From: a virus
Reading direction: 5' to 3' (one strand)
Length of the DNA stretch: 54,188 bases
Virus record (IMG/VR): IMGVR_UViG_3300032770_000026
Coordinates: 1-54,188 of that record
The notes below the pieces were generated by a model that searched no databases, was not told the origin of the DNA, and saw only the letters and a program-made list of their open reading frames with translations. Both the position numbers and the translations under genes were made by a program. Shown one piece after another: positions 23,923 to 32,865 of this stretch (position 1 is the first letter of the stretch; each line of letters starts with the position of its first letter).

Positions 23923-25525
23923 TTACGCATTTCAAATAGATACAACAGGCGATAGCGCTGAGAAAATAAAGCAAATCAAGGCAGCTATTGAACAAATGGG
24001 CGGGAAACTTAAGGATATTCCTGAACACGCAAATAAAATAAAAAATGCATTTGGAGGGCTTATTAGCCAATTTAAAGGATTAGCCGGTGCTTTGGGTGTT
24101 GGATTAGGAGCGTTTGCAGGTTTTAGTTTTATAAAGCAATCTAAAGAGGCATTTGATAAATTCGAGGAATCTGTTGTTAAAATAGAGACTGCGATTAAGT
24201 CTACAGGCGGAGCTGCGCAGTTATCTTTATCTCAATTAGGTGACGAAGCTAAGAAATTAAGTGGCGTTTCTCTATTTAGCCGGGCGTCTATTATGGATGC
24301 TCAATCTATGCTACTCACGTTTACTCAGATAAAAGGTACAGTTTTTAACGAGGCAATTCCTGCGATCATGGATTTTGCTACACGTTATAAAACTGATCCG
24401 GTTGAGGCTGCTTTACAAGTTGGCAAAGCTCTTAATGACCCTGAAAAAGGATTGCATCGTCTTTCAAGAATGGGCGTTGTATTTTCAGCACAACAGGAAG
24501 CGCAAATTAAAAAATTCATGGCCGTTAACGATGTAGCCAGCGCTCAAAGGGTAATGTTAAAGGAGCTAAACACTGAATTTGGCGGACTTGCCGAAGCGAT
24601 GACAAAAACTGATGAAGGAAAGTTAAAAATGGCCGCTAAAACAATGCAAGAATTTAAAATACAAGTTGGTGAACTTGTGTCTAAAATTTTAGTGATGCTA
24701 ATCCCTGCGTTTAATACAGTAGTTAAGCTTTTCAAAGAGTTTAAAGATTGGATAACAGGAGATAGCGAATCAGCATATATTTTTAAAGAAATAATAGTGG
24801 TTATCGGCGGGGCTCTTTTAGGTTATCTTGTAGTTGTCAATGCGATTGCTTTAGCTACTAAGATTTGGACAGCCTTTCAATGGCTTTTAAATATAGCTAT
24901 GTCAGCTAATCCTATTGGGATTGTTATTATTGCCGTTGTTGCTCTTATTGCTGCTATCGCTGCTTTGTGGGATAAATGCGAAGGATTTAGAAAGATAGTA
25001 GGAGGCGTATTTGCTGAAATTGCCAAGGTTATAATGGGAATTGTACATTATTTTGTCAATCTGGCAAAGATAATGTATGATGTGTTTACATTTAATTTTA
25101 AAGATGCATGGGCTCAAGGTAAAAAATTCATCTCAGATTTTAAAAATGACTTTCTTCAGGGTTGGGGTGAAGCATGGGATAAAGGATCAAAAAAAGCCCA
25201 AGAATCTAAATTTAAATTTGGTGGATTAATCGGATTAGGAGGTAAAAAAGATCAGGAAAAATCAGCCGAAGAAAGAATGAAAATGGGAATGGGCGGAGGT
25301 CCAGGAGGGTTAGCCCAGGGAGCCATAAACACAGCCGCTTTAGGTGGTGCATCTGGTGGTCTCGGAGAGGCTAAAATTATTAAGATAGACTTTCATGCTC
25401 CACTTATGAAGATAGACGTCCCCGGAGGCAATGGGATGGATATTGTTTCAAAAGCTCCTTTAGCAATGGAATCACTTATTAGGATAGCTAATAATCTTAG
25501 TCAATCACAAGGATCAACTATGTAA
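23915..25525 (+). CDS. Tail tape measure protein
   Basis: 536 residues, short for the family and thus implying a short tail. The N-terminus is helical (KIKQIKAAIEQMGGKLKDIP); an Ala/Gly-rich segment GLAGALGVGLGAFAGFSF follows. The middle has strong hydrophobic segments near residues 290-350 (IVVIGGALLGYLVVVNAIAL; ANPIGIVIIAVVALIAAIAA). The C-terminus is Gly/Lys-rich. Tape measures of Gram-negative phages carry such segments for membrane entry. Its ATG overlaps the chaperone extension. Confidence 0.85.
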   Translation: MPSYAFQIDTTGDSAEKIKQIKAAIEQMGGKLKDIPEHANKIKNAFGGLISQFKGLAGALGVGLGAFAGFSFIKQSKEAFDKFEESVVKIETAIKSTGGAAQLSLSQLGDEAKKLSGVSLFSRASIMDAQSMLLTFTQIKGTVFNEAIPAIMDFATRYKTDPVEAALQVGKALNDPEKGLHRLSRMGVVFSAQQEAQIKKFMAVNDVASAQRVMLKELNTEFGGLAEAMTKTDEGKLKMAAKTMQEFKIQVGELVSKILVMLIPAFNTVVKLFKEFKDWITGDSESAYIFKEIIVVIGGALLGYLVVVNAIALATKIWTAFQWLLNIAMSANPIGIVIIAVVALIAAIAALWDKCEGFRKIVGGVFAEIAKVIMGIVHYFVNLAKIMYDVFTFNFKDAWAQGKKFISDFKNDFLQGWGEAWDKGSKKAQESKFKFGGLIGLGGKKDQEKSAEERMKMGMGGGPGGLAQGAINTAALGGASGGLGEAKIIKIDFHAPLMKIDVPGGNGMDIVSKAPLAMESLIRIANNLSQSQGSTM

Positions 25526-25526
25526 T

Positions 25527-25967
25527 ATGAGACTACAAGATCCTACAAATATTCCCTGGCAAGTTTTTATAAATGGAGTTGAACTTCCTTCAGATGTGCT
25601 TGTGAGCTTAAACGGAGAAAAGATAATTGCTGAAAGTAAGATTCTGGATGGGGTATCAGTATTTGAACGTATTTGTAGAAAGCCATTTGAACTTAATTTT
25701 GACTTTAATCTCAGAGCATTAAATATTTTGAATCAATATGTTTTTCCAAATGAAGACGCTTATAATATTATTACTGATGTTTGGACGCCCGATCAGGTAG
25801 TTAATTGTCAGAATACTTTTTTAAATAAAATAGGGATTAACGACATAGTAATAAAAAATATAACATTTGTACCGATACGGGGAAATACAACACTTCCTTG
25901 TACACTCAAATGTCTTGAAAATTATAACAGTAATAACCAAAAAAATACTTTAATAATACCATTATGA
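25527..25967 (+). CDS. Baseplate-associated protein (DUF6046-like), 146 aa
   Basis: Begins MRLQDPTNIPWQVFINGVEL one base after the tape measure. Mixed alpha/beta, with ILDGVSVFERICRKPFELNF. By order it should be an early tail-tip or baseplate component, as in Bacteroidota myophages. The DUF name is an impression, not a search result. Confidence 0.62.
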   Translation: MRLQDPTNIPWQVFINGVELPSDVLVSLNGEKIIAESKILDGVSVFERICRKPFELNFDFNLRALNILNQYVFPNEDAYNIITDVWTPDQVVNCQNTFLNKIGINDIVIKNITFVPIRGNTTLPCTLKCLENYNSNNQKNTLIIPL

Positions 25968-26188
25968 ATGCAAAATTAAAGGCAACAGAAATTGTTTGCG
26001 ATTTTTTAGAATCATTTAAAAGTTTAACTTTTTTTGATATTAATAAACATGAGATTGAATGTGAAATAGTTGCAAAACATAGAGCATATTATTTTATAAA
26101 ACAAAATATACTACCAACAATAGGTAGTGAGGCTGATCTTAAATTTTGGAAAAATGTTCTTGAAGAAATCAATAAAATAAATTTGTAA
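25964..26188 (+). CDS. Hypothetical tail-region protein, 74 aa
   Basis: MNAKLKATEIVCDFLESFKS and then HEIECEIVAKHRAYYFIKQN. It overlaps the genes on both sides by 4 bases and 1 base, so it is co-translated with the baseplate genes. No domain recognised; possibly a small inserted gene. Confidence 0.65.
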   Translation: MNAKLKATEIVCDFLESFKSLTFFDINKHEIECEIVAKHRAYYFIKQNILPTIGSEADLKFWKNVLEEINKINL

Positions 26189-27429
26189 TGTATTTCAACG
26201 CACATTGTAAAGTCATAATAAATGATCAAACACTTGAGACTGTTGTAAGTGTTGAGACTCATAACGATTCTAATCATATAGGCTCGTATTGTGACATTGT
26301 GCTGCCTTTGAACTCAAGAATAGAATACAAAAGCGAAACAAACCAAGCGCCAAAACCAGACAATCAAGATCCTCAGATAGATTATAGTCAGGTAAATAAC
26401 GGATATATAACGGCTCCTACTCGATACCTTTTTAATACCGGAGATCATATTATCGTCAAAGCTAAATACGATGGCTATGAACAGGTAGACGGGGCGGAGT
26501 CCGATGGCTATTTACCGATTTTTGACGGGTTTATTTATGATTTCTACGAAAGTACGCCGGTTAAAATCAAGTGTTTAGACTATATATACTGGTTTAACAT
26601 AGGTATTTATGGAAGTAAAATCATAACAGTTATAAAGAATCTAAAACCTGGAAAGAAACCACCAAAAAAACCTAAAACGAGTACTGGCCAGGGGGTATCT
26701 TTTAAAAGTACAACATTTAAAGAAATCCTACAGGACATTTGCGACACAGTGAGTTATAATATAGCCGTCTGGAATGACGAAAATGATACAGATTACCCGG
26801 AAGTTTCTTTAAGCGAGCCTATTTTTGATATGAATCTTGTTAATATATCTTTTATTCAAATGTCCCCGGCTGCCGTTCTTGAATGGTTCAAAAAAGAGCT
26901 CGGTTTGAATATTACTTTAATGGGAACTAAGCTATATGCTAATTTAGCAAGTAATACAACCGGAACGGTAATCTTACAAACAGATAAAAACATTATTGCT
27001 TCAGGGCTTCAAACGACAAATTTAAAACATTTCAAAACAAAAAAATCAAAAGGTTCAAATTCTATATTCTTAAGAATCAAGGTAAAGGCTTATTTTTTGC
27101 GGGATGACGGGACAAAAGATAGTATAGAGGTAGGTGATCCGAACGGCCAACTAAGGGAGGTATTTTTCTATAACGTCAAGAGAGATGAAAAACTATATAC
27201 TCAAATGGCAAACGAGGCCATTCAAAAATATCATCAGGACCGTTATACCGGTGAAGTCGAAACATATTTGTACCCTTTTTGCGATCTTTTCTGGAAGGTA
27301 CAATATTTTGATGTCCGGTATCCTGAAAGAAATGGATCGTACGTTGTTACGATGTTGCAACAATCATTAAATGAACACGGGTTTCACAAAAAATTAAAGC
27401 TGGCATTTTTAGACGATCAAAATGGATAA
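26188..27429 (+). CDS. Baseplate hub protein (gpD-like)
   Basis: A 413-residue protein after the tape measure block. It has YCDIVLPLNSRIEYKSE, then IFDGFIYDFYESTPVKIKCL in the style of hub beta-domains, VLEWFKKELGLNITLMGTKL, and a C-terminal DVRYPERNGSYVVTML. This organisation is seen in late-control/gpD-type hubs. It would cap the tube and hold the spike encoded next. Confidence 0.68.
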   Translation: MYFNAHCKVIINDQTLETVVSVETHNDSNHIGSYCDIVLPLNSRIEYKSETNQAPKPDNQDPQIDYSQVNNGYITAPTRYLFNTGDHIIVKAKYDGYEQVDGAESDGYLPIFDGFIYDFYESTPVKIKCLDYIYWFNIGIYGSKIITVIKNLKPGKKPPKKPKTSTGQGVSFKSTTFKEILQDICDTVSYNIAVWNDENDTDYPEVSLSEPIFDMNLVNISFIQMSPAAVLEWFKKELGLNITLMGTKLYANLASNTTGTVILQTDKNIIASGLQTTNLKHFKTKKSKGSNSIFLRIKVKAYFLRDDGTKDSIEVGDPNGQLREVFFYNVKRDEKLYTQMANEAIQKYHQDRYTGEVETYLYPFCDLFWKVQYFDVRYPERNGSYVVTMLQQSLNEHGFHKKLKLAFLDDQNG

Positions 27430-28018
27430 CGAGGCAGCAGAAAAAATAATTCATGACGGTTTGATTCGTTGGGGACGGTCTCTAATAAGGGCTTCGATTG
27501 TCACCGAGGGAGTTATTGTCTCAGTTGACGAAACTACTTATACTTGTGTTGTTGCTTTACAGACTACTAATCCTGACGGATCAGTAACAAATACAGAGAT
27601 TAATAATGTGCCTTTAAAAGTGCTTATAGGCTCCCAGGCTTCGCTTATTGAAATACCAAAAGTTAACACGACATGTACGCTTTGTTTTCGAGATAATAAT
27701 ATTCAAAGGCCTCAGCTTTACCAAGTTCATGAATGCGATAAGATTTTAATAAAAATTGGTAATACAACGTTACAGGCTGATACTAATGGGTTTGTGTTTA
27801 ATGGAGGCGATAAAGGAATGGTCAAGGCCGATGAACTTAAAACTCAAAGCGAAAAGGATAAAGCTATTTTAGATGGAATTTTACAAGTATTACAAACGCC
27901 CGTTAATGAACCTGGCAATGGAGCACCTTCTGCTTTTCAAGCTGCTTTAATAGCTGTAATAGGGACAAAACAAAGTGGAGATTGGACAAGTTTAGAAAAC
28001 GATAAAATTAAACAATAA
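27422..28018 (+). CDS. Baseplate spike protein (gpV/gp45-like)
   Basis: 198 residues with an N-terminal OB-like region (IVTEGVIVSVDETTYTCVVA) and a beta-strand middle (IPKVNTTCTLCFRDNNIQRP; ILIKIGNTTLQADTNGFVFN), as in gpV/Mu gp45-type spikes. The tail is helical and Gln/Asn-rich. It overlaps the hub gene by 8 bases and its stop overlaps the next ATG by 1 base. Confidence 0.7.
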   Translation: MDNEAAEKIIHDGLIRWGRSLIRASIVTEGVIVSVDETTYTCVVALQTTNPDGSVTNTEINNVPLKVLIGSQASLIEIPKVNTTCTLCFRDNNIQRPQLYQVHECDKILIKIGNTTLQADTNGFVFNGGDKGMVKADELKTQSEKDKAILDGILQVLQTPVNEPGNGAPSAFQAALIAVIGTKQSGDWTSLENDKIKQ

Positions 28019-28323
28019 TGGGAGACTTGCAATATAATCCACAAACGAGAGATCTTGTTATCACAAAAGGGGACTTTACGATGACTAATAACCCAAGTGT
28101 GCAGAATGGAGCTATAATCCGTGATGCTCATTGTTTTAGCCTTAGATTTCCGGTTTATGGCATCGGATTACAACGGGTTATTAATGCTCCTTTACAGGTT
28201 ATTAATTATGAAATGAACCGTTGGGTAACCCAGGTAAAAAGTGATGGTGCAAAAAAAGCAACTTTTACAGCTGAGATTGTAAATAAAACGGCTATTGTGA
28301 ATAACACAGTTTCGTATATATGA
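28018..28323 (+). CDS. Baseplate wedge protein (gpW/gp25-like)
   Basis: 101 residues: DLQYNPQTRDLVITKGDFTM then AIIRDAHCFSLRFPVYGIGL and VINYEMNRWVTQVKSDGAKK. The size, N-terminal D...L....G.F motif and order (spike, W, J) fit the small wedge protein of contractile tails. Confidence 0.68.
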   Translation: MGDLQYNPQTRDLVITKGDFTMTNNPSVQNGAIIRDAHCFSLRFPVYGIGLQRVINAPLQVINYEMNRWVTQVKSDGAKKATFTAEIVNKTAIVNNTVSYI

Positions 28324-28973
28324 TTTATGTAACAAAATATGGTGAGTCTATTCGTGATGTGTCTATCAATGCCTGCGGATCAATACAGGCATGGGAGCCT
28401 ATTCTTAATTTAAACTTATATACCGAATGGACGCCGACGCTTACAGCTGGTATGATATTAGAAGTTCCTGACGTTATTGATTCTGATGTGCAAAAAACAC
28501 AACAGCTTTATCCTTCTAATAACAATCCTAATATACCTAATCTTGATACTTTATTAACAGCTATTACTGATAATTTAGACAGTGCAACGATAAATATATT
28601 TACTCCGCCAGGTGTAACGCAATCGTTTATAAACTATTATACAGTACGGGAAAACGAGACTATAAAAGATGTTTGTTTAAACTCAACGGGCACAATAGAC
28701 AATTGGGAATCGATTTTAAATGCCAATGATTTTACCGAATGGGTACCTACTTTAACGGCCGGTCAAAAAATTGTTATACCCCCAGATGCTGAAATTCAAA
28801 ATAATGTGCTTTTTGTAACAACGAAATACCCTTCAAACAATGGACCTGATATTGCTAATTTTGATACATTGGTTAGTGATTTCATAAGCAATTTTAGTAA
28901 TTATTGGATATTACAGTCATCATACTGGGATGATTTGGGGCAGTGGATTGATATGGCTGAATGGTTAGATTAA
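28320..28973 (+). CDS. Baseplate protein with two LysM-like units
   Basis: 217 residues with an internal duplication. Unit 1 (YVTKYGESIRDVSINACGSI ... TAGMILEVPD) and unit 2 (YYTVRENETIKDVCLNSTGT ... TAGQKIVIPPD) each have the LysM pattern of a polar start, Trp in the middle (W.PILN / W.SILN) and a hydrophobic end. Both are followed by YPSNN.P. LysM units near baseplates bind tape measure or cell-wall glycans. The C-terminus is Trp/Asp-rich. Confidence 0.7.
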   Translation: MIYVTKYGESIRDVSINACGSIQAWEPILNLNLYTEWTPTLTAGMILEVPDVIDSDVQKTQQLYPSNNNPNIPNLDTLLTAITDNLDSATINIFTPPGVTQSFINYYTVRENETIKDVCLNSTGTIDNWESILNANDFTEWVPTLTAGQKIVIPPDAEIQNNVLFVTTKYPSNNGPDIANFDTLVSDFISNFSNYWILQSSYWDDLGQWIDMAEWLD

Positions 28974-28983
28974 AAACAAAGAT

Positions 28984-29358
28984 ATGTCAAGAATAAATAT
29001 AAATAATGGAGATTCAGGGTTAACGGTTAGGAATGCCTTAAACGCTATGACTTCAGAGTTATACGGAAGCCTTTCGAATGTTCCTATTAAATTGGTAGGC
29101 CAAACCGGGGCGTTTACTCAGGCAATATTAGCCGATACTTGGGTCGAAAGAATAAGTATAACGCCTGCATCTGGTACGCCGGATATTAAAATCGGAACTT
29201 CACTACACGGTACAGAGCTTTGCCCTGTGACTTCTATAGATAATTATTTGCCCGTGCTTATACAGCAATATTTTACCGATGCCAGTACCTTATATTTTGA
29301 GACTACGGGCGGAACCGTAAATGTAAGAATTGACAATTTAAATCCATACGCACTATGA
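28984..29358 (+). CDS. Small virion beta-domain protein, 124 aa
   Basis: After a short N-terminal arm, the protein is one beta unit: GQTGAFTQAILADTWVERIS ... DIKIGTSLHGTEL ... QQYFTDASTLYFETTGGTVN. The same unit occurs twice inside the connector protein at 9555-10625. It lies between the LysM protein and baseplate J. It may be a decoration or adhesion module reused on two parts of the particle. Confidence 0.68.
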   Translation: MSRININNGDSGLTVRNALNAMTSELYGSLSNVPIKLVGQTGAFTQAILADTWVERISITPASGTPDIKIGTSLHGTELCPVTSIDNYLPVLIQQYFTDASTLYFETTGGTVNVRIDNLNPYAL

Positions 29359-30128
29359 GCGCTTATTCTACGATAATTTCCTTTATACAATCAGCAATGC
29401 CTGAGCTTAATAGCACAAGCGTTGCCGGGATTGTTAATAAAATGGCCGAGGCCAACGGGCAAGTAATAGATAATACTTTAGCGGAGTTAACCAATACAGA
29501 GACTATTATTACTCAAACTATAACCGATAAAAACGACGGTCATTCGGGATCGTATATTGCCAATGCTTTAGCTTACCAAGAAGGTGATAACCTTTCTATT
29601 GATGCGAACGGTAATTATTACTATGCTGTTATTGATACAACAAAGCAAATCATAAAGCAAGCTGCATTTAAAGAAGTAATAAGTGGGTCAAGTGCTTCAC
29701 TTGTGCTAAAAGTGGCTTATATTGATCCTAATACCGGACTTTTAGCAGCCTTACCGACAAATAAAAAAACCGCCTTTGATAGTTACTTCAGATTGTTTGA
29801 AAAACCAGGTCTACCGGTAACAAAAATTTCTAATGATCCGAATACATTAGCTTTTGATGCTCTTATAACTTATGATCCCACTTATGATTATACTATTCTT
29901 CAAACAAATGTTGCTGCTGCGTTAATTACTTTCCGGGATAACTTCACTTTTAATGGGACATTCAGGAATTACTATTTGGAAAACTATTTAGTTACAAACG
30001 TGCCTGGAGTTAACGCAGTTTATCTATCAAATACGACTATTGATGCGGTACCTTTTTCAGGGGATACTGTGCTTTCAGCTGGGTACTTTAATTTTGGAAC
30101 TGTAAACGTAACTTATGAATCAATTTAA
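29355..30128 (+). CDS. Baseplate J-like wedge protein
   Basis: 257 residues starting MSAYSTIISFIQSAMPELNS with an N-terminal helical part, a middle (FDALITYDPTYDYTILQTNV) and a C-terminal FSGDTVLSAGYFNFGTVNVT. The final domain resembles J-like wedge proteins, where the C-terminus ends near AGYF. It overlaps the next gene by 14 bases. Order supports the call; divergence is high. Confidence 0.6.
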   Translation: MSAYSTIISFIQSAMPELNSTSVAGIVNKMAEANGQVIDNTLAELTNTETIITQTITDKNDGHSGSYIANALAYQEGDNLSIDANGNYYYAVIDTTKQIIKQAAFKEVISGSSASLVLKVAYIDPNTGLLAALPTNKKTAFDSYFRLFEKPGLPVTKISNDPNTLAFDALITYDPTYDYTILQTNVAAALITFRDNFTFNGTFRNYYLENYLVTNVPGVNAVYLSNTTIDAVPFSGDTVLSAGYFNFGTVNVTYESI

Positions 30129-30627
30129 GCAAATATCATATCCCAAAATGCTATATGAATGTTTGGGTGCTTACCACTCGGTAAACTCAGCCGGAGCGTT
30201 ATCTTATTTATACAAGTTCTGTCTGTGTTGTGTCTATGTGCTTCAAACCCCGTTTAATAATTTTGACTTATGGAGAATTAAAAAACTTCTTATCGCTAAT
30301 TGTCGCTGGGAAATAGGCCAATTAACAAATGTCCTTAACATGCTTTACGATCCTTCACAGAAACGAATAACCATAGGGCAAAACTCAATAGTTGGATGCT
30401 TTGTTTTTAACATAGACGAAGGCGAAAGCTCTACTTTTGTTATGAATATAGACGAAGATGAAAGTACGGTCTTTGTTCCAAACATCGACGAGGCAATAAA
30501 CAGTGCAATGGTTACATTTTATGTACCTGCTTCAATCTATACTAATACTCCGACTTTAACGTCTTTAATCGCTGATATTGAACAAATAAGATGGAAGGGT
30601 ATTTTATACCAAATTGTGTCACTCTAA
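30115..30627 (+). CDS. Baseplate/tail protein I-like with NIDE repeats
   Basis: A 170-residue protein following the J-like gene, the usual place of gpI. The first half is aromatic and Cys-rich (YLYKFCLCCVYVLQTPFNNF; LIANCRWEIGQL). The second has three copies of a short unit (VFNIDEGESST, VMNIDEDESTV, VPNIDEAINSA), a local triplication. Position is the main evidence for function. Confidence 0.58.
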   Translation: MNQFKQISYPKMLYECLGAYHSVNSAGALSYLYKFCLCCVYVLQTPFNNFDLWRIKKLLIANCRWEIGQLTNVLNMLYDPSQKRITIGQNSIVGCFVFNIDEGESSTFVMNIDEDESTVFVPNIDEAINSAMVTFYVPASIYTNTPTLTSLIADIEQIRWKGILYQIVSL

Positions 30628-30637
30628 AACTTAAAAT

Positions 30638-31633
30638 ATGTCTAATAAAATTCAATTTCCAAACAATAGATTAACGCCTCCGGCTTTAGGCAAACCGGTA
30701 TTTGCGACAGATATTCAAAATAATACTGAAAATTTGCTTGAGGCAATGAATATCCTTTTAGGATTACCAGCTTCAGGAGGTACGGCTTTTGCAATACTAT
30801 CAGGTCTTACTTATAATGAAAGCGAAGGGACCTATGACCCTGGTTATGTTTATATGAATGGAGTTATATACTACAGTGCTGATATAATATATGATCCATG
30901 TTACCTTGTACCAAATGTAACTGATACTGAATCTAAATTGCATAATCCGGATGGAAATTCTTATAATACTTATCGTATCTATTATGCGATTTCAAGCTCG
31001 TCCCCATCTGGGGGAATGCCTCAATTTACAGGTTCTATGGATCAATATCGGTTAAGTATAGTTTTAGCTAAATCACAAGCAATCGCAACTGCGGCTGCGG
31101 ATGCAACTTCAAAAGCTAATACGGCGCAATCTAATGCTGAAGAATATACTGATAATGCAATTTCAGGATTAGGAACAGCGGCAACTAAAGATGTAGGATT
31201 AGCTGCAAACAACGTTTTGCAAAGCGATGGAATGAGTAGGGATAAATTTACAATGACAAGTGATCAGTATGATAAGTTGGTTACTGTTGAAGATGATTTT
31301 GTATGTCGGAGAGCAACAGGGATGAAACAACCAAAAATTATTGAGATTACAAATTATAATATGAATACTGGTGGAGCTGTATCTGAAATTTCTATTGCAC
31401 ATGGATTGACTTATTCAAAAATAATAGGATGCCGAGTTATTATCGAAAATGACGAAGAGACATTAAAAAATGTAATTTCAGGGACTAATGGCAATGGAAG
31501 TTCGACAGCCTGTTATTATGAAGTAAATGGAACTAATATTCGCATAATTAATGAAATTGGTAGTACATATTGCAGTTCCTCTTATGATGGCACAGGACAT
31601 AGAGGATGGATTATTATAGATAATATAGCTTAA
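30638..31633 (+). CDS. Tail fibre-like protein
   Basis: 331 residues. The N-terminus (NNRLTPPALGKPVFATDIQN) likely attaches to the baseplate. A coiled, Ala-rich middle contains GLGTAATKDVGLAANNVLQS, a motif common in fibre shafts. The C-terminus (YSKIIGCRVIIENDEETLKN ... GHRGWIIIDNIA) is beta-rich. Its stop overlaps the end of the convergent minus-strand gene by 4 bases. It is the last plus-strand gene of the baseplate block. Confidence 0.72.
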   Translation: MSNKIQFPNNRLTPPALGKPVFATDIQNNTENLLEAMNILLGLPASGGTAFAILSGLTYNESEGTYDPGYVYMNGVIYYSADIIYDPCYLVPNVTDTESKLHNPDGNSYNTYRIYYAISSSSPSGGMPQFTGSMDQYRLSIVLAKSQAIATAAADATSKANTAQSNAEEYTDNAISGLGTAATKDVGLAANNVLQSDGMSRDKFTMTSDQYDKLVTVEDDFVCRRATGMKQPKIIEITNYNMNTGGAVSEISIAHGLTYSKIIGCRVIIENDEETLKNVISGTNGNGSSTACYYEVNGTNIRIINEIGSTYCSSSYDGTGHRGWIIIDNIA

Positions 31634-32565
31634 TTTGAAAAATGATTAGCTTCATTTTCAAAATAGTTATTTGAATAACCATTAACTAAATCATTTATAG
31701 CGTAAGTTGAAAGAAAATTTAGGTTTATATTGAGATGATTTAATATCTTGTTATTTGAATTTGGAGTAAATAAATCAAATTCAGTATATTGTAAAGCATG
31801 AATAAATTCATGTTTTAAATTAGCCTTAAAATCGGAATTGGAATATTTTAAAGGTTTAAAATAAGGATCATTATTTTTGAAAGCTGTTATTGTATTTCCC
31901 AATGATTGGCCAACTGTTAAGCCTTCAGTAATTGGTTTATGAGATGAAATAAACACTATTGATCCAGTTAATAATGTTTGTTTAATATTGAATGAATATC
32001 CTTTTGAAAAACTTAAATAAGCTATATATCCTATTATTGCAGGATCAATTTTAATTGATATTTTATGAAAACTAGCTTGAAAATTAAAACAATAAAGTGT
32101 TAAATATAAATTAGATGTAATTGGCTTATTATTATATCCATTGATTATAATTGATTGACCTATTGAATGAATTAATCTTGAAGTTAGCAAAAAATCATTT
32201 TGTTTTACCGAATATTTGGCCGTATAGTTAATAGCACCTCCAATAGCGCCCTTATATAATCCCTTAATCATTGCATGAGTGAATTTTTCTCCTTTTTTAT
32301 GATGAAATCCCGAACCAATTCCGCTAACTAAACTCGAAGAAATGACATTATAAGCAGCATATTTTAAGTCGTTTTGTGCCTGACAAATAACTGGAATCAT
32401 AAAGAATAAAACCAATATTTTTAGATTCTTGTTAATAAACTTTTCAACAAGCTTAGATGCATGCTTTGTTAAGGTAGTCTTATTTTCCTTGCAGAACTTT
32501 TTATAAAGTTTGTGATTTTCAGGCGAAAGCCTTACATTAAATTTTGGTAATTTGTTCTTGTACAT
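31630..32565 (-). CDS. RHH-like N-terminus fused to exported HExxH protein, minus strand
   Basis: 311 residues from the ATG at 32565 (the frame is open to 32592). Residues 1-~48 (KFNVRLSPENHKLYKKFCKE ... LTKHASKLVEKFINKN) look like a ribbon-helix-helix or similar DNA-binding domain. They run directly into a signal-peptide-like segment (ILVLFFMIPVICQAQ). The remainder has Gly-rich hydrophobic stretches and LKHEFIHALQY, an HExxH zinc-protease motif. Cytoplasmic and exported features in one chain are contradictory. A separate start near the hydrophobic segment (TTG or Met) is possible. Confidence 0.6.
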   Translation of the reverse strand: MYKNKLPKFNVRLSPENHKLYKKFCKENKTTLTKHASKLVEKFINKNLKILVLFFMIPVICQAQNDLKYAAYNVISSSLVSGIGSGFHHKKGEKFTHAMIKGLYKGAIGGAINYTAKYSVKQNDFLLTSRLIHSIGQSIIINGYNNKPITSNLYLTLYCFNFQASFHKISIKIDPAIIGYIAYLSFSKGYSFNIKQTLLTGSIVFISSHKPITEGLTVGQSLGNTITAFKNNDPYFKPLKYSNSDFKANLKHEFIHALQYTEFDLFTPNSNNKILNHLNINLNFLSTYAINDLVNGYSNNYFENEANHFSN

Positions 32566-32575
32566 GACAGTAAAA

Positions 32576-32761
32576 TTAAAATGAAATAGCAAACTGTGAT
32601 CCTATTTTCATGAGTTTTGCGCCTGTTTGCGCTGAAAAATAGGTTAAAATCTTTTCTTCCGACCAACTATTTAATATAGAATCAACTACTTTATCAAGTA
32701 TTGATTGTTCTGTGCTTTGTGGCCTGTAACACATTTCTATTATTTCTCTTTTGCTGTACAT
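32576..32761 (-). CDS. Small protein, 61 aa, minus strand
   Basis: MYSKREIIEMCYRPQSTEQS, then ILDKVVDSILNSWSEEKILT and a more hydrophobic end. It lies 10 bases before the RHH-HExxH gene. Its promoter region has TTG-N20-TAACTTTC on the minus strand, overlapped by palindrome O2. It may be the first gene of a two-gene regulated module. No family recognised. Confidence 0.58.
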   Translation of the reverse strand: MYSKREIIEMCYRPQSTEQSILDKVVDSILNSWSEEKILTYFSAQTGAKLMKIGSQFAISF

Positions 32762-32792
32762 ATCGTGTTGTTTTTCTTTACTATATTATACG

Positions 32793-32808
32793 AAAGTTAC
32801 GTAACTTT
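32793..32808. promoter_or_regulatory. Operator-like palindrome O2
   Basis: AAAGTTACGTAACTTT, a perfect 16-bp palindrome. Read on the minus strand its right half plus C makes TAACTTTC, a near -7 box with TTG 20 bases upstream. It lies 32 bases before the minus-strand ATG at 32761. Same core as O1 and O3. Confidence 0.68.
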
Positions 32809-32865
32809 GTTGTAATAAACAACATGTTTTAGAGCATAAGTGTTTTTATATTAAAGGAATCCCCT

